Assembly: GCA_014526335.1 (NCBI GenBank)
Contig: JACTAT010000210.1
Location: forward strand, 225,059 to 289,058
Origin: Chrysaora quinquecirrha
Taxonomy: Eukaryota; Cnidaria; Scyphozoa; Semaeostomeae; Pelagiidae
Reading direction: 5' to 3'
Length of the DNA: 64,000 nucleotides
The notes beneath the pieces are model-generated. The model was not told the DNA's origin. It saw only the letters and a program-made list of their open reading frames with translations, and ran no database searches. Made by a program: the position numbers and the translations under genes. This document shows, in pieces, positions 1 through 11,960 of the stretch; within the stretch, counting starts at the first letter, position 1; every line of letters begins with the position of its first letter.

Positions 1-602
1 AGGTGGTGGTGCCTCTTTGAATCGACTGGTTGAAGGTGGTGAGGCGATGACGAATGGTGTATTTAAAACCAGGCGCTAGGGTCTCAGAAGTGTAACATCC
101 GGTACATTTGTTAATTCACCTCAATACTGCAGCTGAACACAACACGTTTAACTCATTGATTTCCCGTAAGTAAGGTAATCATGCCCAGAAGTCACTTCGA
201 AAACCCTTGGCAGAAAGGACTGACAGAAACTGCTGCCATCTTCTGACATCAAGCGCTGTGCTTGTATATTAGTTAACGTCATTGAACTGGTTAGCATACT
301 TAGAGAGGCCTGGGACGACTTGGATACTTGTGGGCTGGTATAGTTGTAAGCAAGTCAACTGTATTAGCTTATTGGATTAGAAATAGATAACAAAGATAGA
401 ACAAGAAGTAAGAAGACCTCGATGCTATCTTGACCTGGGTTCAAGCTCCGACTTCACCGAGCTCCTAACACCGCGAGCTGGCTGAATTAGGCCGCTACAT
501 CACTTTCGAGGAGCTATCTATGGAACTTGTATTGTAAATAGTTGTAAAGACCATTTTGGGATTTCTAATAAAAACTGGGTTTTCTGTAAACACGTGCCGG
601 GT
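1..602. other. Sequence downstream of the TRP gene, no gene recognised
   Basis: I see no convincing exon, repeat array or transposon end here. It may contain the 3' UTR of the minus-strand TRP gene, but no clear minus-strand AATAAA was found. Confidence 0.4.
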
Positions 603-3600
603 TTAGGGTGAACACGCGTGTGCAACATCGACGTAACGTCTGCAAGGTAATCTGGGAAATATGATAAGAAGCATAACGTTAAAGTGCAATCACCATACCT
701 CCTTTTCAATGAATCCAATTCATTAAGAAGAGCACAAGTATTCTCATTATGAGCGTTGGTCAGAGTAGTCAACTGGTCCACTTTGAGAGCCAAATTACCC
801 AACATCTCTTTCTCACTAAAAGCGTTGCTTTCTGTACTGCTTTCATGGACAATCTAAATGCAGAAAAAGAACAGTACGAAAATTTACTGTTCACATTTAC
901 AAAAATATGTTAATACCTAAAGCTAAATGTACAAGGCCCTTGAGAGGAAAAATGTAACATATATAAGTAGAAAAAATAATTGCTTAAACTAGATTCACAA
1001 GTTGAAGACATTACAATTTCGACATACAATTGCAAAAGAAAGATCCTGAAAGGTCGGGATCATATTCAAGTGCTGCTGCCTGATAATAAGTGAACAAGTT
1101 ATCTACATTCAGTTAGGTTTCAAAAATAGCTTCAATCGTTTTAATCATATCGTTTCTCTCTATAATCAAAGCCTCTAAAATCATATTAGCCCATCGCTTA
1201 ACTAAATACATCCTGACGTGCTTCAATAGTCTCTTGTAGACATCCTAAGAGCCCTCTTGATATGAAGAGACCAGGAATAGCATCATTTACCCTACTCTTA
1301 GGTGCCTAATTGCTGGGGGGTTGGAACTCCAGCCAGGATCTAATTGAAGGGGGGTCGGAATAAACGGGGGTTGGAATTTGTTTAACAAACTGTGTCAGAA
1401 AACTGCAGAATTGCAGTGCGACTGGCCCTGTAGTGCATATAGGCTAAGGCAATCTAAAGTGTTAGCCATCAAACAGAATGTAAAAGTTAAATTTCATACA
1501 AAGAAAGTCTAAGTGAAATAAGTTAAAATCATCGACACCAAATTGATGTAAATCTTAATTAGCGGTGGGGTCCTAATAAGAGGGGGGGTTGGAAATTGTT
1601 TAAAAAATTAATTAGCGGGGGACGGCAATTAGGCACCTAAGAGTACGCTACTAAGCGCTCACCCCTTTTTGAGCAATCTCCTTCAAACGACTCCCAACCT
1701 TATTCTTTAACTTTGAGATAAGCCATCCCTCCATTAATCGCCCATTGAGCAATTTTCATAAGAGCCCGGACGCTTCTTAGGGAAATACGGTAGGTTGTAA
1801 TCACTCATGTAATACTCAGATGATGAATTGTCCGGCGGGGGTTTCAGAATACCGATAGAAAACTGAGTCAGGTTTCATTCAAAAGGGTTATTTCAACCTT
1901 TTAAAGCGAGCAAAACTTGAGGGATCAGCCAGGTTGATCATTAAAGTACTTTCTGCTTGTTCTAGCTGCTGAAAACAGCCCTTTATTTCACAAACTAAAG
2001 TGAGGAAGGATGAGGTGAGAGACTTAACAATCTATAAAAGCTCATATAGCTGTTGTAGATGAAATTAAAGCAAAAATTGATTTTTGAAATAGAAATCTTA
2101 CTTGAGGACTGCAATTATCAAGCAAAAATTCAATGGCTTTTGCAGATTTGTCTTCGCTGAGAGCTTGTTCAGCAACCAAGAACTGAGATGCTTGTGACAT
2201 GTATGCATTTGCTGTTGCTTTTTCCCAAACTCTTGCGAAAACATCAGACATAAAAGCAATGTACAAGTTGAGACAAATAACACCGGAAATGGCAAGATAC
2301 GAACCAACAACAATTTGTGCCATGATTTTATCCTGACCTTTCAATTGGTCGAATTGATAATCACCACCCAAGGTCATTAAAACACTTGATACACCATGTC
2401 ATTTACCATCATAAATTCAGTGCCTTGCTTGCCTCCAAATAGAATCCAAACAGCACAGCAATATGGAATGAAAATCTCAAAAAACAGAAAAGCAAACTGT
2501 AAAGTTGCTACCATTACATGTCCCAGCATTGTAATGAATGGACCAAGGCTCTGGAAAGCACGAAAGTACTTCATTAAACGTAGCCATATCAAAATCAGTA
2601 CAATAGCAACAGAACGGTGATGTATGCTATCTGAAAGCTTGCTGTTAAGTAAAACAGTGGCAACACGAGTGCCCATCATAACCAAAATGCCAAATACTGT
2701 GATCCACTCAAATATATTCCATGCATCACTCAGAAATGAGTATGAAGCTGACTTGACAAGATCAACTTCGGAAACTAGAAATCTATGCTCTTCAGGCCAT
2801 CTTGGATGAGCAAACTGCATATCACGTTCGATTTCCCTGATCTTCCATTGTTGATATACATTGGCTTTAGACCGAGTTCTCCGGTATTCAATAACATGCT
2901 GCAAAAAGAGAAAAAGATGTATGCAATAATTGTAATAACGCTTCGTGCATAAAAGGTATCCTCTTTAATACAACTAGCATTGCTTTGTTTTTTATTATAC
3001 AGGGTGTTCCAAAAAAAGAAACCCGTTAAAGAAACCTTTGTTCTTTAGTCAAAATTTAATTTTTTAGCAAAAAAATTAGGTACATATGTTTTTGAAGGAA
3101 TAAGAATGATGCTGATATCACTCTATAATGCTTTACTTCATTAAAAGCGCTAGGAAGAAACAAAATTTTTACACAATATTCTTTTAGCCGACACAAAGAA
3201 CGGTCAAATATGCAATTCAGAAAAGCTCAACTCGGCAGAAACAATGTTTTCAACAATTTTATCCGGCAACATCTATCATTTTTCAAAACTTTTGCCTCAA
3301 CTGGTCAATTTATGTATGAATTAACACTTTTTGTAACTTTTCCCAGCTCCAGATAATTCATAATGACATGAAATGTGCATTGAGTTTGTGCATATCCTTT
3401 ATTTTTCAATGAAATTCATTACAGCATATTTTTGCGAACATGAAAAATGAAAGCTCCTACTTTTACACACAAGAGCGCATATACGTAGTAAGTGTTATGA
3501 AAAAATTTTATTGGCCTTGAAGCTACAGTTTGGTAATAAAAACAATTTCAAAAGCGGGTTCCCTTTTTTAGAACACCCTGTATCTTAAGATACATTTCAG

Positions 3601-6600
3601 TCCAGTTGAACAGAATGATACCTGAATTACTATGGTCATTTGCAATTGAGGTGCATCCCCACCATGAGCACACTCGCTCAATTTAGTGTGCGGATGAATC
3701 TCAATAAAAGCGGTAGATAGGATTTATAGAAAGAGGTATAAGAATGCTGTAGTAGTATAACATCAATACACACGACAAGTATCATTATACAATATTCGTA
3801 AATCGTTGATACATTCAATAAAATCAAAGATATGATTATAATCAGAAGTCGTGAGCAATGAAAGTAAGAATGAAATAATGAAAAAGAACAAATACCTGAG
3901 CTATTAAAAATATAGTCATCGCACAAGCAATGGTCTCCAAAAGAATCCTTGCGACATTGTCTTTGAGTGGTGTGTAATAAGGTTTTGAATGAGAACGTGG
4001 TAACAACAGACCAATAGCAGTCCAAATCAATGTGAAGAAGATATTAATGACAAGATTGGTGATTGCATCCCGTTTACCAAATAGATTCCATTTCACTTTT
4101 ATCAATTGCAATATTACAGGATGCATTATCAGATTAAGCTCATTGTAGAGGACGATCACCTACAACAGACAATAGGGAAGGGTTAATTTTCAATAATTCT
4201 GTTATTGTGGATATATATCAAATATAAACAGTGTCGAGTTTTTATTCAGTTAGCATAAACACGCGGGATTGCGAGGTTACGGAATAAAGACGACAATGAA
4301 TGCACATATAGAATCAGCAACACAACGTGCTTGCAGTAGAGTAGGGATATTCAGTAGCGTATAGGCAGAGTCATATGGGGGATATCACGATTCGTTTTGA
4401 AAGACATTATTGGTAGTGTGGAACGACCTCTGCGGTGTTTGGGGTTATCATGAGCACTGTAGAGGGATACCATGGTGTCTTGTGAAGAGATATCTCTGAG
4501 TACCCTTGGACAATGTACGGTAGGGGGCAGGCCTATCTCTGAGTAGTGGTGGGGTAATCAATAGTATAGTACAGGGGAACAACATGAGAAGTATGGATGG
4601 ATATACCTTTCAGAAATGCTGATTGTAACATAACATAACATAACATAACATATCATAACATAACATAACATAGTATAACATAACATAACATAACATAACA
4701 TTACATAATATTGTAATGTTGTGAGTAAGAACTCTGGACTCCTGTAATGTAATTATGTAAATAGTTTATTGTGTTACACTGTCACGTGTGTAGGAGGAGA
4801 TTCGTTATGTTATGTTGTGAACACGCGGTGTCGTCTTGTTGCTCCTCTATCTCTCAAAATATTATATTGGCGACGAGTTTAAGTTATGAATTTCTAGATG
4901 GAAGAAACTGAACCTGCACAGCCTGTTCAAATCATGGCTCAGTCTGTTTCAATCAGGCCGGTTGCTGAATTTAATCCAGATATTGAGCTTGGAGCAAGCC
5001 TAGGCCTAAAATGGCGGGATTGGCTGGCTGACTTCGACATGTTTATCACTGCTAGTGGGATCACAGATAACACACGTAAGCGTGCATTGTTGTTATATCA
5101 AGCTGGTCCAAGAGTAAGGGAAATTTTTAATCAGTTATCTGATACGGGCACTGCTGCAGATTACGAAGTGGCTAAACAGAAACTGTCAGAATATTTCGAG
5201 CCACAAAAGAATAGACGATATGAAGTCTATCGTTTTCGTCAGGCTAGACAAGAAGCCAACGAGTCATTGGATCAATTTCATACAAGACTGAGAACTTTAG
5301 CACAGAATTGTGAGTTCCAGGATACTAATTTTGAACTTGAGGAGCAAATTATTATCGGGGGAGCGTCCTCGAAAATTCGCCGAAGAGCTTTACGAGATCC
5401 AACTTTTGACTTAAAAGCCATGTTGCTTGAAGGGCGAAGGGACGAGCAAAGTGCTTTCCAGGCCAAAGTTATTGAATCCAAAGAACCTGTCACTGAACAA
5501 ACTAACAGAGTGGACACTAAGAAACGCAAATGTTTTTTTTGTGGTCGGAATTATCCTCATCAAGGAACATGCCCAGCCAAAGGAAAAGAATGTCGTGTCT
5601 GTGGACAGAAAAACCACTTTGCAAATGTTTGTAAAAATAAAACAGGTTCAAATGTCAATCACAAGCAGCAATCATGTAGACGTCCTAATGGCCGGAAGAA
5701 AGCCCTCAACTGCATTGAAGACAGCTCTGACAATGACCTTTCATCTGATGATGGATATTTGTATGCTATGAGTCACAATAAGAGATCTAATAGTCCTACT
5801 GTTAATGTCACGGTATGTGGACATAATTTCAAAATAACTGTGGACACTGGAGCCACAATAAATGTCATTGATCAAAACACATTTGCAGAAATGAAAGATG
5901 TTGAATTGAAGAAAACAAAAACTAGAGCTTTTGCTTATAATAATAACACTCCAGTTGACTTTCTTGGACAATTTCATGCCGTAATTGAAACCAAGAAGCA
6001 TATTGCTCAAGCAATATTTCATGTTGTCAAGGGCAACAACAGTGGAAATCTTTGTCACTTTCCACAGCTCAAGATCTTCACCTTGTCAGTTTGCATCTAA
6101 ACACTATATCCACTGAAGATTCAGCATTGTCTGCTATTGTGAATAAACATGCAAAGGTCTTTAAAGGACTTGGAAAATTAAAGGGTGACAAGGCAACCCT
6201 GAGCATTGATGAAAGCAAGCCCCTAGAGTACAGCCTCAGCGTCGGATTCCATACCATGTCAGACAAAAGGTCAAAGATGCCTTAAAGAAGCTTGAAGAGG
6301 AAGATATTATTGAAAAGTACCCGAAAGTGAAGGGACACCTTGGGTATCTCCAATCGTCGTAGTTCCTAAGAAGGATGGAGCTGTTCGCATATGTGTAGAT
6401 ATGAGAGTCGCAAATGAAGCCATTCAGCGTGTGCGACACCCAATTCCTACTGTTGACGATGTTAGTTTTGCATTAAATGGAGCAAAATTTTTTACTAAGC
6501 TTGATCTTTCGCAAGCATATCATCAAATTGAATTGGATGAAAAGTCTCGTCATATCACCACTTTTCTACGCATATTGGCTTGTATAGATATAAAAGATTG

Positions 6601-9600
6601 AACTATGGAACAAATGCATCAGCAGAAATATTTCAGTACATGTTGCAGACACAGTTGCAAGGACTAAAAGGCGTAAAGAACATTGCAGATGACATAATTG
6701 TTTATGGTGCATCTAGAAAAGAGCATGATGATAATTTGGATAATTGTTTATCTCGTTTACACAATAGAGGTCTTACCTTGAACAAAAAAAAATGTCAGTT
6801 CTTACAGAACACACTTGAATTCTTTGGTCAAATATTTTCTGCAGATGGAACTAGACCTGATCCAAAACGTGTCAACGACTTGCTGAATGCACCACTTCCA
6901 AAGAATGTACATGATGTACGAAGTCTTTTGGGAATGGCTAACTACAGCAGCAAGTATATAGCAAATTATGCGACAATCACAGAGCCACTACGAGCCTTGA
7001 CGAAAAAGAATTCTCATTTTGAGTGGACTGAAACACACCAAGAAGCCTTCAATAAATTGACACAGGCTTTATCATCTGCACCCTGCATGTCATACTTCGA
7101 TATTCGTAAAGAAACTTATGTTCTAGTTGATGCTAGTCCAGTTGGTCTGTGTGCCATTTTATCGCAAAAATCACCTGATTCTGATGACGAGCAGGTTGTA
7201 GCCTATGCAAGTAGAGCATTAACAGAGGTTGAGAAACGCTATTCACAAACGGAGAAAGAGGCATTAGCCATAGTGTGGGCAGTTGAACATTTTCATTTGT
7301 ATTTGTATGGTAATAAATTTACACTGATCACTGACCACAAGCCTCTGGAAGTAATATATGGCAGCCACAATTCAAAGCCTTCAGCTAGGATTGAACGTTG
7401 GGTCTTGCGTCTCCAACCATACAGTTTTCAGGTTATGTACAGGCCAGGAGTGGACAACCCAGCTGATTATCTTTCCAGGCACCCTGTTTCTTGCTGTACA
7501 AAAACTCAGGAAGATTTAACTGAGCAGTATATCAATTTTGTTGTTCAACACAGTGTACCTAGAGCTATGAGCTTACAAGAGATTGCTGACGCAACTAATA
7601 TCGATCGTGAACTACAGGCTTTACGTGCTGCTATAAGACTAAGCAAATGGGACACCGACACGGTAAAACCTTATCGTTTATTCAAAGATGAACTTACCGT
7701 TGGACTCCAGAATGTTATTCTGAGAGGCTCCAGACTTGTGATTCCAAAGTCACTACAGAAGAGAGCTATCGATATTGCTCATGAGAGTCATCAGGGTTTG
7801 GCTAAGACTAAAGCCTTACTCCGTGAAAAGATTTGGTTCATTGGAATCGATGAATTGGTGAAGCAAACCATTGATGCATGCTTAGCATGTCAAGCTGTTG
7901 GAAGACCAAATCCTCCAGCACCCCTCAAAACATCTGAGATGCCAAGTGCACCATGGGACACTTTGCATATCGACTTTTGTGGACCTTTACCATCCGGCGA
8001 GTATTTGCTAGTCGTCATCGACCGTTATTCGCGTTTCCCAGAGGTGGAGATTGTACACTCTACCAAAGCCAGCTGTGTTATACCAAAATTGGATAAGATG
8101 TTTGCAGTTCATGGAATTCCTGACAAAATTGTTTCAGACAATGGACCACCTTTCAATGGTGAAGATTTTCGCAAATATTTGAACATTCTCGGTATTGAAC
8201 ACAAGTCAGTAACACCTTATTGGCCGCAAGCCAATGGAGAAGTTGAACGGTTTAATCAACCCTTGAAGAAAGCAATCCAGACCGCTTTTGTCGAAGGGAA
8301 GAAATGGAGACAAGAATTAAATCGGTTCTTGCTTCAATATCGTTCAACCCCGCATTGTACGACAAAAGTCGCTCCTAGCGAACTTTTATTTAATCGAAAA
8401 GTTAAGGGTAAACTACCAACCATCGAGAGAAAAACTGTTGTAAATAGACATAGAGAAGCACGTCAAAATGAACAAAAGAGTCAACTGTATAATAAGTCTT
8501 ATGCTGATAAACGCCGTCATGCGAAAGAGATTCAAATCAAAGTTGGAGATTCTGTATTAGTCAAACAACAACAACGCAATAAGATCATGTCTCGCTTCAA
8601 CAAAACGCCGTACACTGTAATAGAAGTAAGAGGAACGCAAATAACGGCTGAGAATCAGGAAAAACACAAAATAACAAGAAATGTGTCACATTTCAAGAAG
8701 TATAACTCGAATGTCGATACCTTAGATGATATTGATAGTGAGTATGAAGATACAGTCGTGAGAAATGGTACTGAGGTTCAGAATGAACAAGAACCGCAGT
8801 CAACTAGTGGTAGTAGTCGTCCATCGAGATCCAGAAGACCACCTGAACGTTATGGAAATTTTATTCCATCAAGTTTAATACCCTGAGAACGATTTCTGAA
8901 AAGGGGAGTGATGTAATGTTGTGAGTAAGAACTCTGGACTCCCTGTAATGTAATTATGTAAATAGTTTATTGTGTTACACTGTCACGTGTGTAGGAGGAG
9001 ATTCGTTATGTTATGTTGTGAACACGCGGTGTCGTCTTGTTGCTCCTCTATCTCTCAAAATATTATAAATATAACATAACATAACATAACATAACATAAC
9101 ATTACATAATATAACATAACATAACATAACATAACATAAAATAACATAATATTACACACATAACGTAACATAATATAACATAACATAACATAACATAGCA
9201 AAACATAGCATGACTTGATAAAAAATACCAATAACAACACAACATAACATGAAATTAAGAATAAATTAAACAAGCGAAAACCTGGAGTGAAGATCTTGCG
9301 TGTGATTGTCGTAACGGTTTACCAGCTTTTCTTCCAAGTGCCTTCCAGAAATGAACTTCTAAATAATTCAAGTGAAAATACTTCCGCCTGATAGCATTAT
9401 CAACTTCTTGGAACTGTGAAAGTGCCTGTTTGGCAACATCAGGCATTTTCTCAATCATATGGGACAATGCAGATGTACCACAATCATCAAATACACCAGC
9501 TGGTGCTCCATAATCCAAAAGGAAACGGCATGCTTCAGATCGTCCTACATTGAGATAAAATAACACTTGAAAAATCATTAGTTTATTGAGCAGTCCACAT

Positions 9601-11960
9601 GTTTTCTATAATTTCTCATTTTGGTTAAGCAAGATTATTAGTATGGATTAAGCATTAAAAGGTTAGATTTTTCTCAAGGTTATGTTTTTGCTAGATTTGA
9701 GTAAGCATGGGTCTCTTTTTCTCTTTCTACAAAAAATTCAGAAATTATATCAATAATTGATCGGTTTAAGGAGACAACGTTTTAGATAAGATATTTTCAC
9801 TTCCTCGGTTTCTCCCATTTCTATGTTTTCTCCTCAGACAATTTGAATTACGTGCTGCATCCGAGTTAGACTTCATTGAAATACAAAAGGATACTATCCT
9901 ATCCCTTTTCAGGGTACTAATCTGTCAGGGGAAAAATAATGGTAACTATCCTCTCATTCCTGATACTCATTGGCGGAAAGCGCGTATTCTTATAACATAG
10001 AACATCATTAGAGTTCAGGAGAACGCGTTAATAAAATAGCACAACCGTTAGGCGTTAAATGAAGTTTAGCTTCGAGTATACTTAATGTCTCATACAAAAG
10101 GATTAAGAAAAAGGCTTTAAACATAAGCATGAACGACACATACAAGAGTCTAAACCACTGTTCTTACGAAAGAGTAAAATCTTCAATTTCATGTATAAAT
10201 CCTACCATCTGCGATGACAATATGTTAAAATAAAATATTAGCAATTAGATGTTCTTACCTGCCTCCGCAGCCACCGACAATGGTGTTCGGTCTTTGTAAT
10301 CACGATCAAGAATATTGGCGTTGTTCTGTAGCAATGTTTGTAGCGCTTCTACGGCATTATTCTTAGCAGCATAATGAACCGGTGTTTGGGCCTCGCCTTT
10401 TGTTTTTCTGTGGATATCCGCTACAAAATAAAGCAGAAATATATTGTTTGCAACGTTTCTTTGACATTGGAACTAACTTTGCACGTAAGCAAGATATACC
10501 ATTTCTTTAAAGTGGCGAGTCTAGTAAACAGCAAAATGACTAAGATAGACAATGTCATCTCATATCATACATCTCATATCATACAACTCAAGACTAAGGA
10601 TTGCTTTACTGAATGTAAACTCATATTAAAGACAAATTCACAGTAGTGTATTTGTGTGGCAATTGCACACTTTCCAAACTAGCAAGGGAAGTTAATTCGA
10701 GGTACAAAACATTTTATTTTCAATAGGAATTCTAGAAATTATTGTGGTGAAAACATCTAGTAGTCGTTTCTTCTAGCGAGTTTCTAATAATCCGAAGAAA
10801 TGATGCAAAGAAGTTATATACACTCTTCTTTTTATAAGAATATTGTTTATAAAAATATTCAGGCTCAGAATCATCCAATTTTTAAGAATATTGTAAGAAT
10901 ATTGCTCAGCCTCAGCTCCTATATTTCGAATATTTGTGTCTCATTTTCAGTAGTTGCCTGTTTTGCAATGTTAAAACGAAACTTCATGATTGTTAAACAA
11001 CATTCTTATTGTTAATAGTTTAGTGTATCATATTTAGCAATGGAGCGGCCATGCTTTCGCCTTGAGTATAGCCTTGGAATGCAGAAATTTTATCATAAAC
11101 GATTATAAAAGAAACTGGTAAAAGGAATAAGTCGACCTTTGAATTTCCGACTTAAGACCAACCATTTCGAGCGTATTTGTCTAGTCAAGGGTATCATTTT
11201 TGTAGAAATTGGTCTAGCCAAGGGTACCTTTTTGAATATGCTGGCGGCAGACCCCTACCTAAAATTTTGCCAAGAAAATCCCCCACCCTGTGGTGCTAAC
11301 TGGCTTATATGTAATGCTTCATATATATGATATTGACGTAGATCGTTACATACCTCCATTGGAAACAAGCCATTGGATCATTTCTGGATAATTGATAGCA
11401 GCAGCAAGATGAAGTGGTGTTCTTCCAAATAAATCAGGCTTATCAATATTAGCTCCTCTTTCCAAACAAAACAGTGCTACATCTGTATGCCATTGTCTTA
11501 CTACTTCGTGCATTATACTCTGTCCATATCTGTCAGTTACATTTATATCAGCGCCACCTCGAAGTAACGAATTCACGAATTCCACATCAATTTGCTCATT
11601 TTCAGAAGAGTTTGCAAGCTTTGCAAAGTACGTGAGCAGACCAAGGCTTCCAGCTCGTGAAACTTCTCGTTTTTTAGTTGCTTCTTCTTCACTCAATTCT
11701 TTTCTGGCATTATCATCATTTGATATGTCATCATCTAACATGCCAGGATGAAAAGATATGATACGTTGACCAATCAATGTCCAGTCATCTAATGGCGCAG
11801 GGCCTTTTCGTAGAACAACTTTCTCTTTTCTATTTCGTTTATGAAGCGACAACAAAGGTCGCCGAGCCGACTCTGTACCACTCCAAACGGACGAAATATC
11901 AGAATCATATGCATCATTTGTGGAGCCAATTTCGTGTAGCTCAAAATCAAATGTCGACAT
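603..11960 (-). CDS. Ankyrin-repeat TRP-family cation channel, about 8 exons
   Basis: Exons (minus): 11354-11960, 10259-10420, 9282-9544, 3896-4159, 3622-3699, 2102-2898, and provisionally 699-853 and 603-639. All have AG/GT borders and compatible phases. With one missing base allowed in exon 6 they sum to 2364 nt, 787 residues. Seen: an acidic N-terminus, about five ankyrin repeats from residue ~125 to ~310 (TPLHLAAA, TPVHYAAK, TPLSVAAEAG), then six hydrophobic segments: S1 around FFTLIWTAIGLLLP, S3-S5 in exon 6, a pore region with TLGGD, and S6 around NLYIAFMSDVF. The C-terminal exon looks like a coiled coil. This order is that of TRP channels, which are plasma-membrane cation channels for sensory or calcium signals. 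TRPA and TRPV are both possible; I cannot choose. The frame breaks just before TLGGD in an A run at 2379-2382. Intron 3 holds a Gypsy element. The last two exons are less certain. Confidence 0.82.
1295..1643. mobile_element. MITE with about 19-bp terminal inverted repeats, TA target site
   Basis: The left end CTCTTAGGTGCCTAATTGC is matched as an exact reverse complement at the right end, and each end is flanked by TA. The body has G-rich stretches (ggggttggaa) repeated several times and no coding capacity. TIRs plus a TA duplication fit a non-autonomous Tc1/mariner-type element. It lies in the intron before the provisional C-terminal exons of the TRP gene. Confidence 0.75.
3000..3580. mobile_element. 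Mariner-type MITE, 581 bp, TA target site
   Basis: The left end starts CAGGGTGTTCCAAAAAAAG and the right end closes with the near-complementary CTTTTTTAGAACACCCTG. Both are flanked by TA (2998-2999 and 3581-3582). There is no ORF of note. It lies in the TRP intron between exon 6 and the 78-bp exon 5. A different element with a similar CAGGGTG end occurs at 33833-34847. Confidence 0.85.
4626..4711. repeat. (AACAT)n pentamer microsatellite, left half
   Basis: Tandem taaca/aacat pentamers with occasional variants. The array is interrupted by the Gypsy element and resumes at 9068, so it was the insertion target. Confidence 0.9.
4712..4866 (+). repeat. 5' LTR of the Gypsy element
   Basis: This 155-bp direct repeat starts TGTAATGTTGTGAG and ends TATTATA. 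It matches the 3' LTR except for one C fewer in a short C run. The ends are TG..TA rather than the common TG..CA. Confidence 0.95.
4898..6100 (+). CDS. Gag and protease of the Gypsy element (frame breaks before RT)
   Basis: The 400-codon reading frame opens with a retrotransposon Gag/capsid-like region. Two cysteine-rich knuckles follow at about residues 211-245 (CFFCGRNYPHQGTC, then CRVCGQKNHFANVC). The aspartic protease active site VDTGAT is at about residue 316. Start: ATG at 4898, 31 bases after the 5' LTR. The last ~17 residues are an artefact of a frame break near 6051, where a T run appears one base short; the protease continues in another frame. Confidence 0.88.
   Translation: MEETEPAQPVQIMAQSVSIRPVAEFNPDIELGASLGLKWRDWLADFDMFITASGITDNTRKRALLLYQAGPRVREIFNQLSDTGTAADYEVAKQKLSEYFEPQKNRRYEVYRFRQARQEANESLDQFHTRLRTLAQNCEFQDTNFELEEQIIIGGASSKIRRRALRDPTFDLKAMLLEGRRDEQSAFQAKVIESKEPVTEQTNRVDTKKRKCFFCGRNYPHQGTCPAKGKECRVCGQKNHFANVCKNKTGSNVNHKQQSCRRPNGRKKALNCIEDSSDNDLSSDDGYLYAMSHNKRSNSPTVNVTVCGHNFKITVDTGATINVIDQNTFAEMKDVELKKTKTRAFAYNNNTPVDFLGQFHAVIETKKHIAQAIFHVVKGNNSGNLCHFPQLKIFTLSVCI
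6052..6601 (+). pseudogene. Protease end and N-terminal reverse transcriptase, frame-broken
   Basis: Three frames are needed across this stretch to read a continuous Gypsy RT N-terminus: the linker after protease, a KKLEEEDII segment, VVPKKDG, and the fingers/palm motif FTKLDLSQAYHQIEL. Breaks fall near 6220-6223 (C run), 6313-6318 and 6562-6565 (T run). Each is consistent with a single missing base. Whether this copy is truly dead or only mis-sequenced is open. Confidence 0.8.
6580..8886 (+). CDS. Pol: reverse transcriptase, RNase H and integrase of the Gypsy element
   Basis: The 768-codon frame carries the RT catalytic motif IADD (about residue 38), the RT thumb, RNase H (YVLVDAS, then ITDHKPLEVIY), an HH-CC integrase zinc finger (HESHQG then CLACQ), and the integrase core with D, D and E at IDFCGPL, SDNGPPF and NGEVERF. 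A basic C-terminal tail ends at a stop just before the polypurine tract. No chromodomain is recognised. The frame is uninterrupted over 2.3 kb, which supports a young copy. The first ATG is internal to RT; the true pol frame begins upstream. Confidence 0.93.
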   Translation: MYRYKRLNYGTNASAEIFQYMLQTQLQGLKGVKNIADDIIVYGASRKEHDDNLDNCLSRLHNRGLTLNKKKCQFLQNTLEFFGQIFSADGTRPDPKRVNDLLNAPLPKNVHDVRSLLGMANYSSKYIANYATITEPLRALTKKNSHFEWTETHQEAFNKLTQALSSAPCMSYFDIRKETYVLVDASPVGLCAILSQKSPDSDDEQVVAYASRALTEVEKRYSQTEKEALAIVWAVEHFHLYLYGNKFTLITDHKPLEVIYGSHNSKPSARIERWVLRLQPYSFQVMYRPGVDNPADYLSRHPVSCCTKTQEDLTEQYINFVVQHSVPRAMSLQEIADATNIDRELQALRAAIRLSKWDTDTVKPYRLFKDELTVGLQNVILRGSRLVIPKSLQKRAIDIAHESHQGLAKTKALLREKIWFIGIDELVKQTIDACLACQAVGRPNPPAPLKTSEMPSAPWDTLHIDFCGPLPSGEYLLVVIDRYSRFPEVEIVHSTKASCVIPKLDKMFAVHGIPDKIVSDNGPPFNGEDFRKYLNILGIEHKSVTPYWPQANGEVERFNQPLKKAIQTAFVEGKKWRQELNRFLLQYRSTPHCTTKVAPSELLFNRKVKGKLPTIERKTVVNRHREARQNEQKSQLYNKSYADKRRHAKEIQIKVGDSVLVKQQQRNKIMSRFNKTPYTVIEVRGTQITAENQEKHKITRNVSHFKKYNSNVDTLDDIDSEYEDTVVRNGTEVQNEQEPQSTSGSSRPSRSRRPPERYGNFIPSSLIP
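8912..9067 (+). repeat. 3' LTR of the Gypsy element
   Basis: This is the 156-bp partner of the 5' LTR. It is preceded by a polypurine tract and followed by the AATAT target duplication. Confidence 0.95.
9068..9262. repeat. (AACAT)n pentamer microsatellite, right half
   Basis: This continues the pentamer array on the other side of the retrotransposon. It starts with the AATAT target duplication, then runs aacat units with decay towards the TRP exon at 9282. Confidence 0.9.

Larger units (their letters stand above)
4712..9067 (+). mobile_element. Ty3/Gypsy LTR retrotransposon, full length, recent
   Basis: Complete element of 4356 bp with direct LTRs (4712-4866 and 8912-9067) and a perfect 5-bp target duplication AATAT (4707-4711 and 9068-9072). 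A primer-site-like TGGCGACGAG begins at 4868, just after the 5' LTR. A polypurine tract AAAAGGGGAGTGA (8899-8911) precedes the 3' LTR. Internal order is Gag zinc knuckles, protease, reverse transcriptase, RNase H, integrase, which is the Ty3/Gypsy order. The LTRs differ by one C in a C run, so insertion was recent. Four frame breaks split gag-pol at about 6051, 6220, 6317 and 6562; each is one missing base. It sits in intron 3 of the TRP gene on the opposite strand. Confidence 0.96.

Noticed and set aside
4626..9262. AACAT, minisatellite and 177-bp arrays considered as CRISPR arrays
   Set aside because: The repeats are contiguous without unique spacers, the DNA is animal, and no cas-like genes are present.
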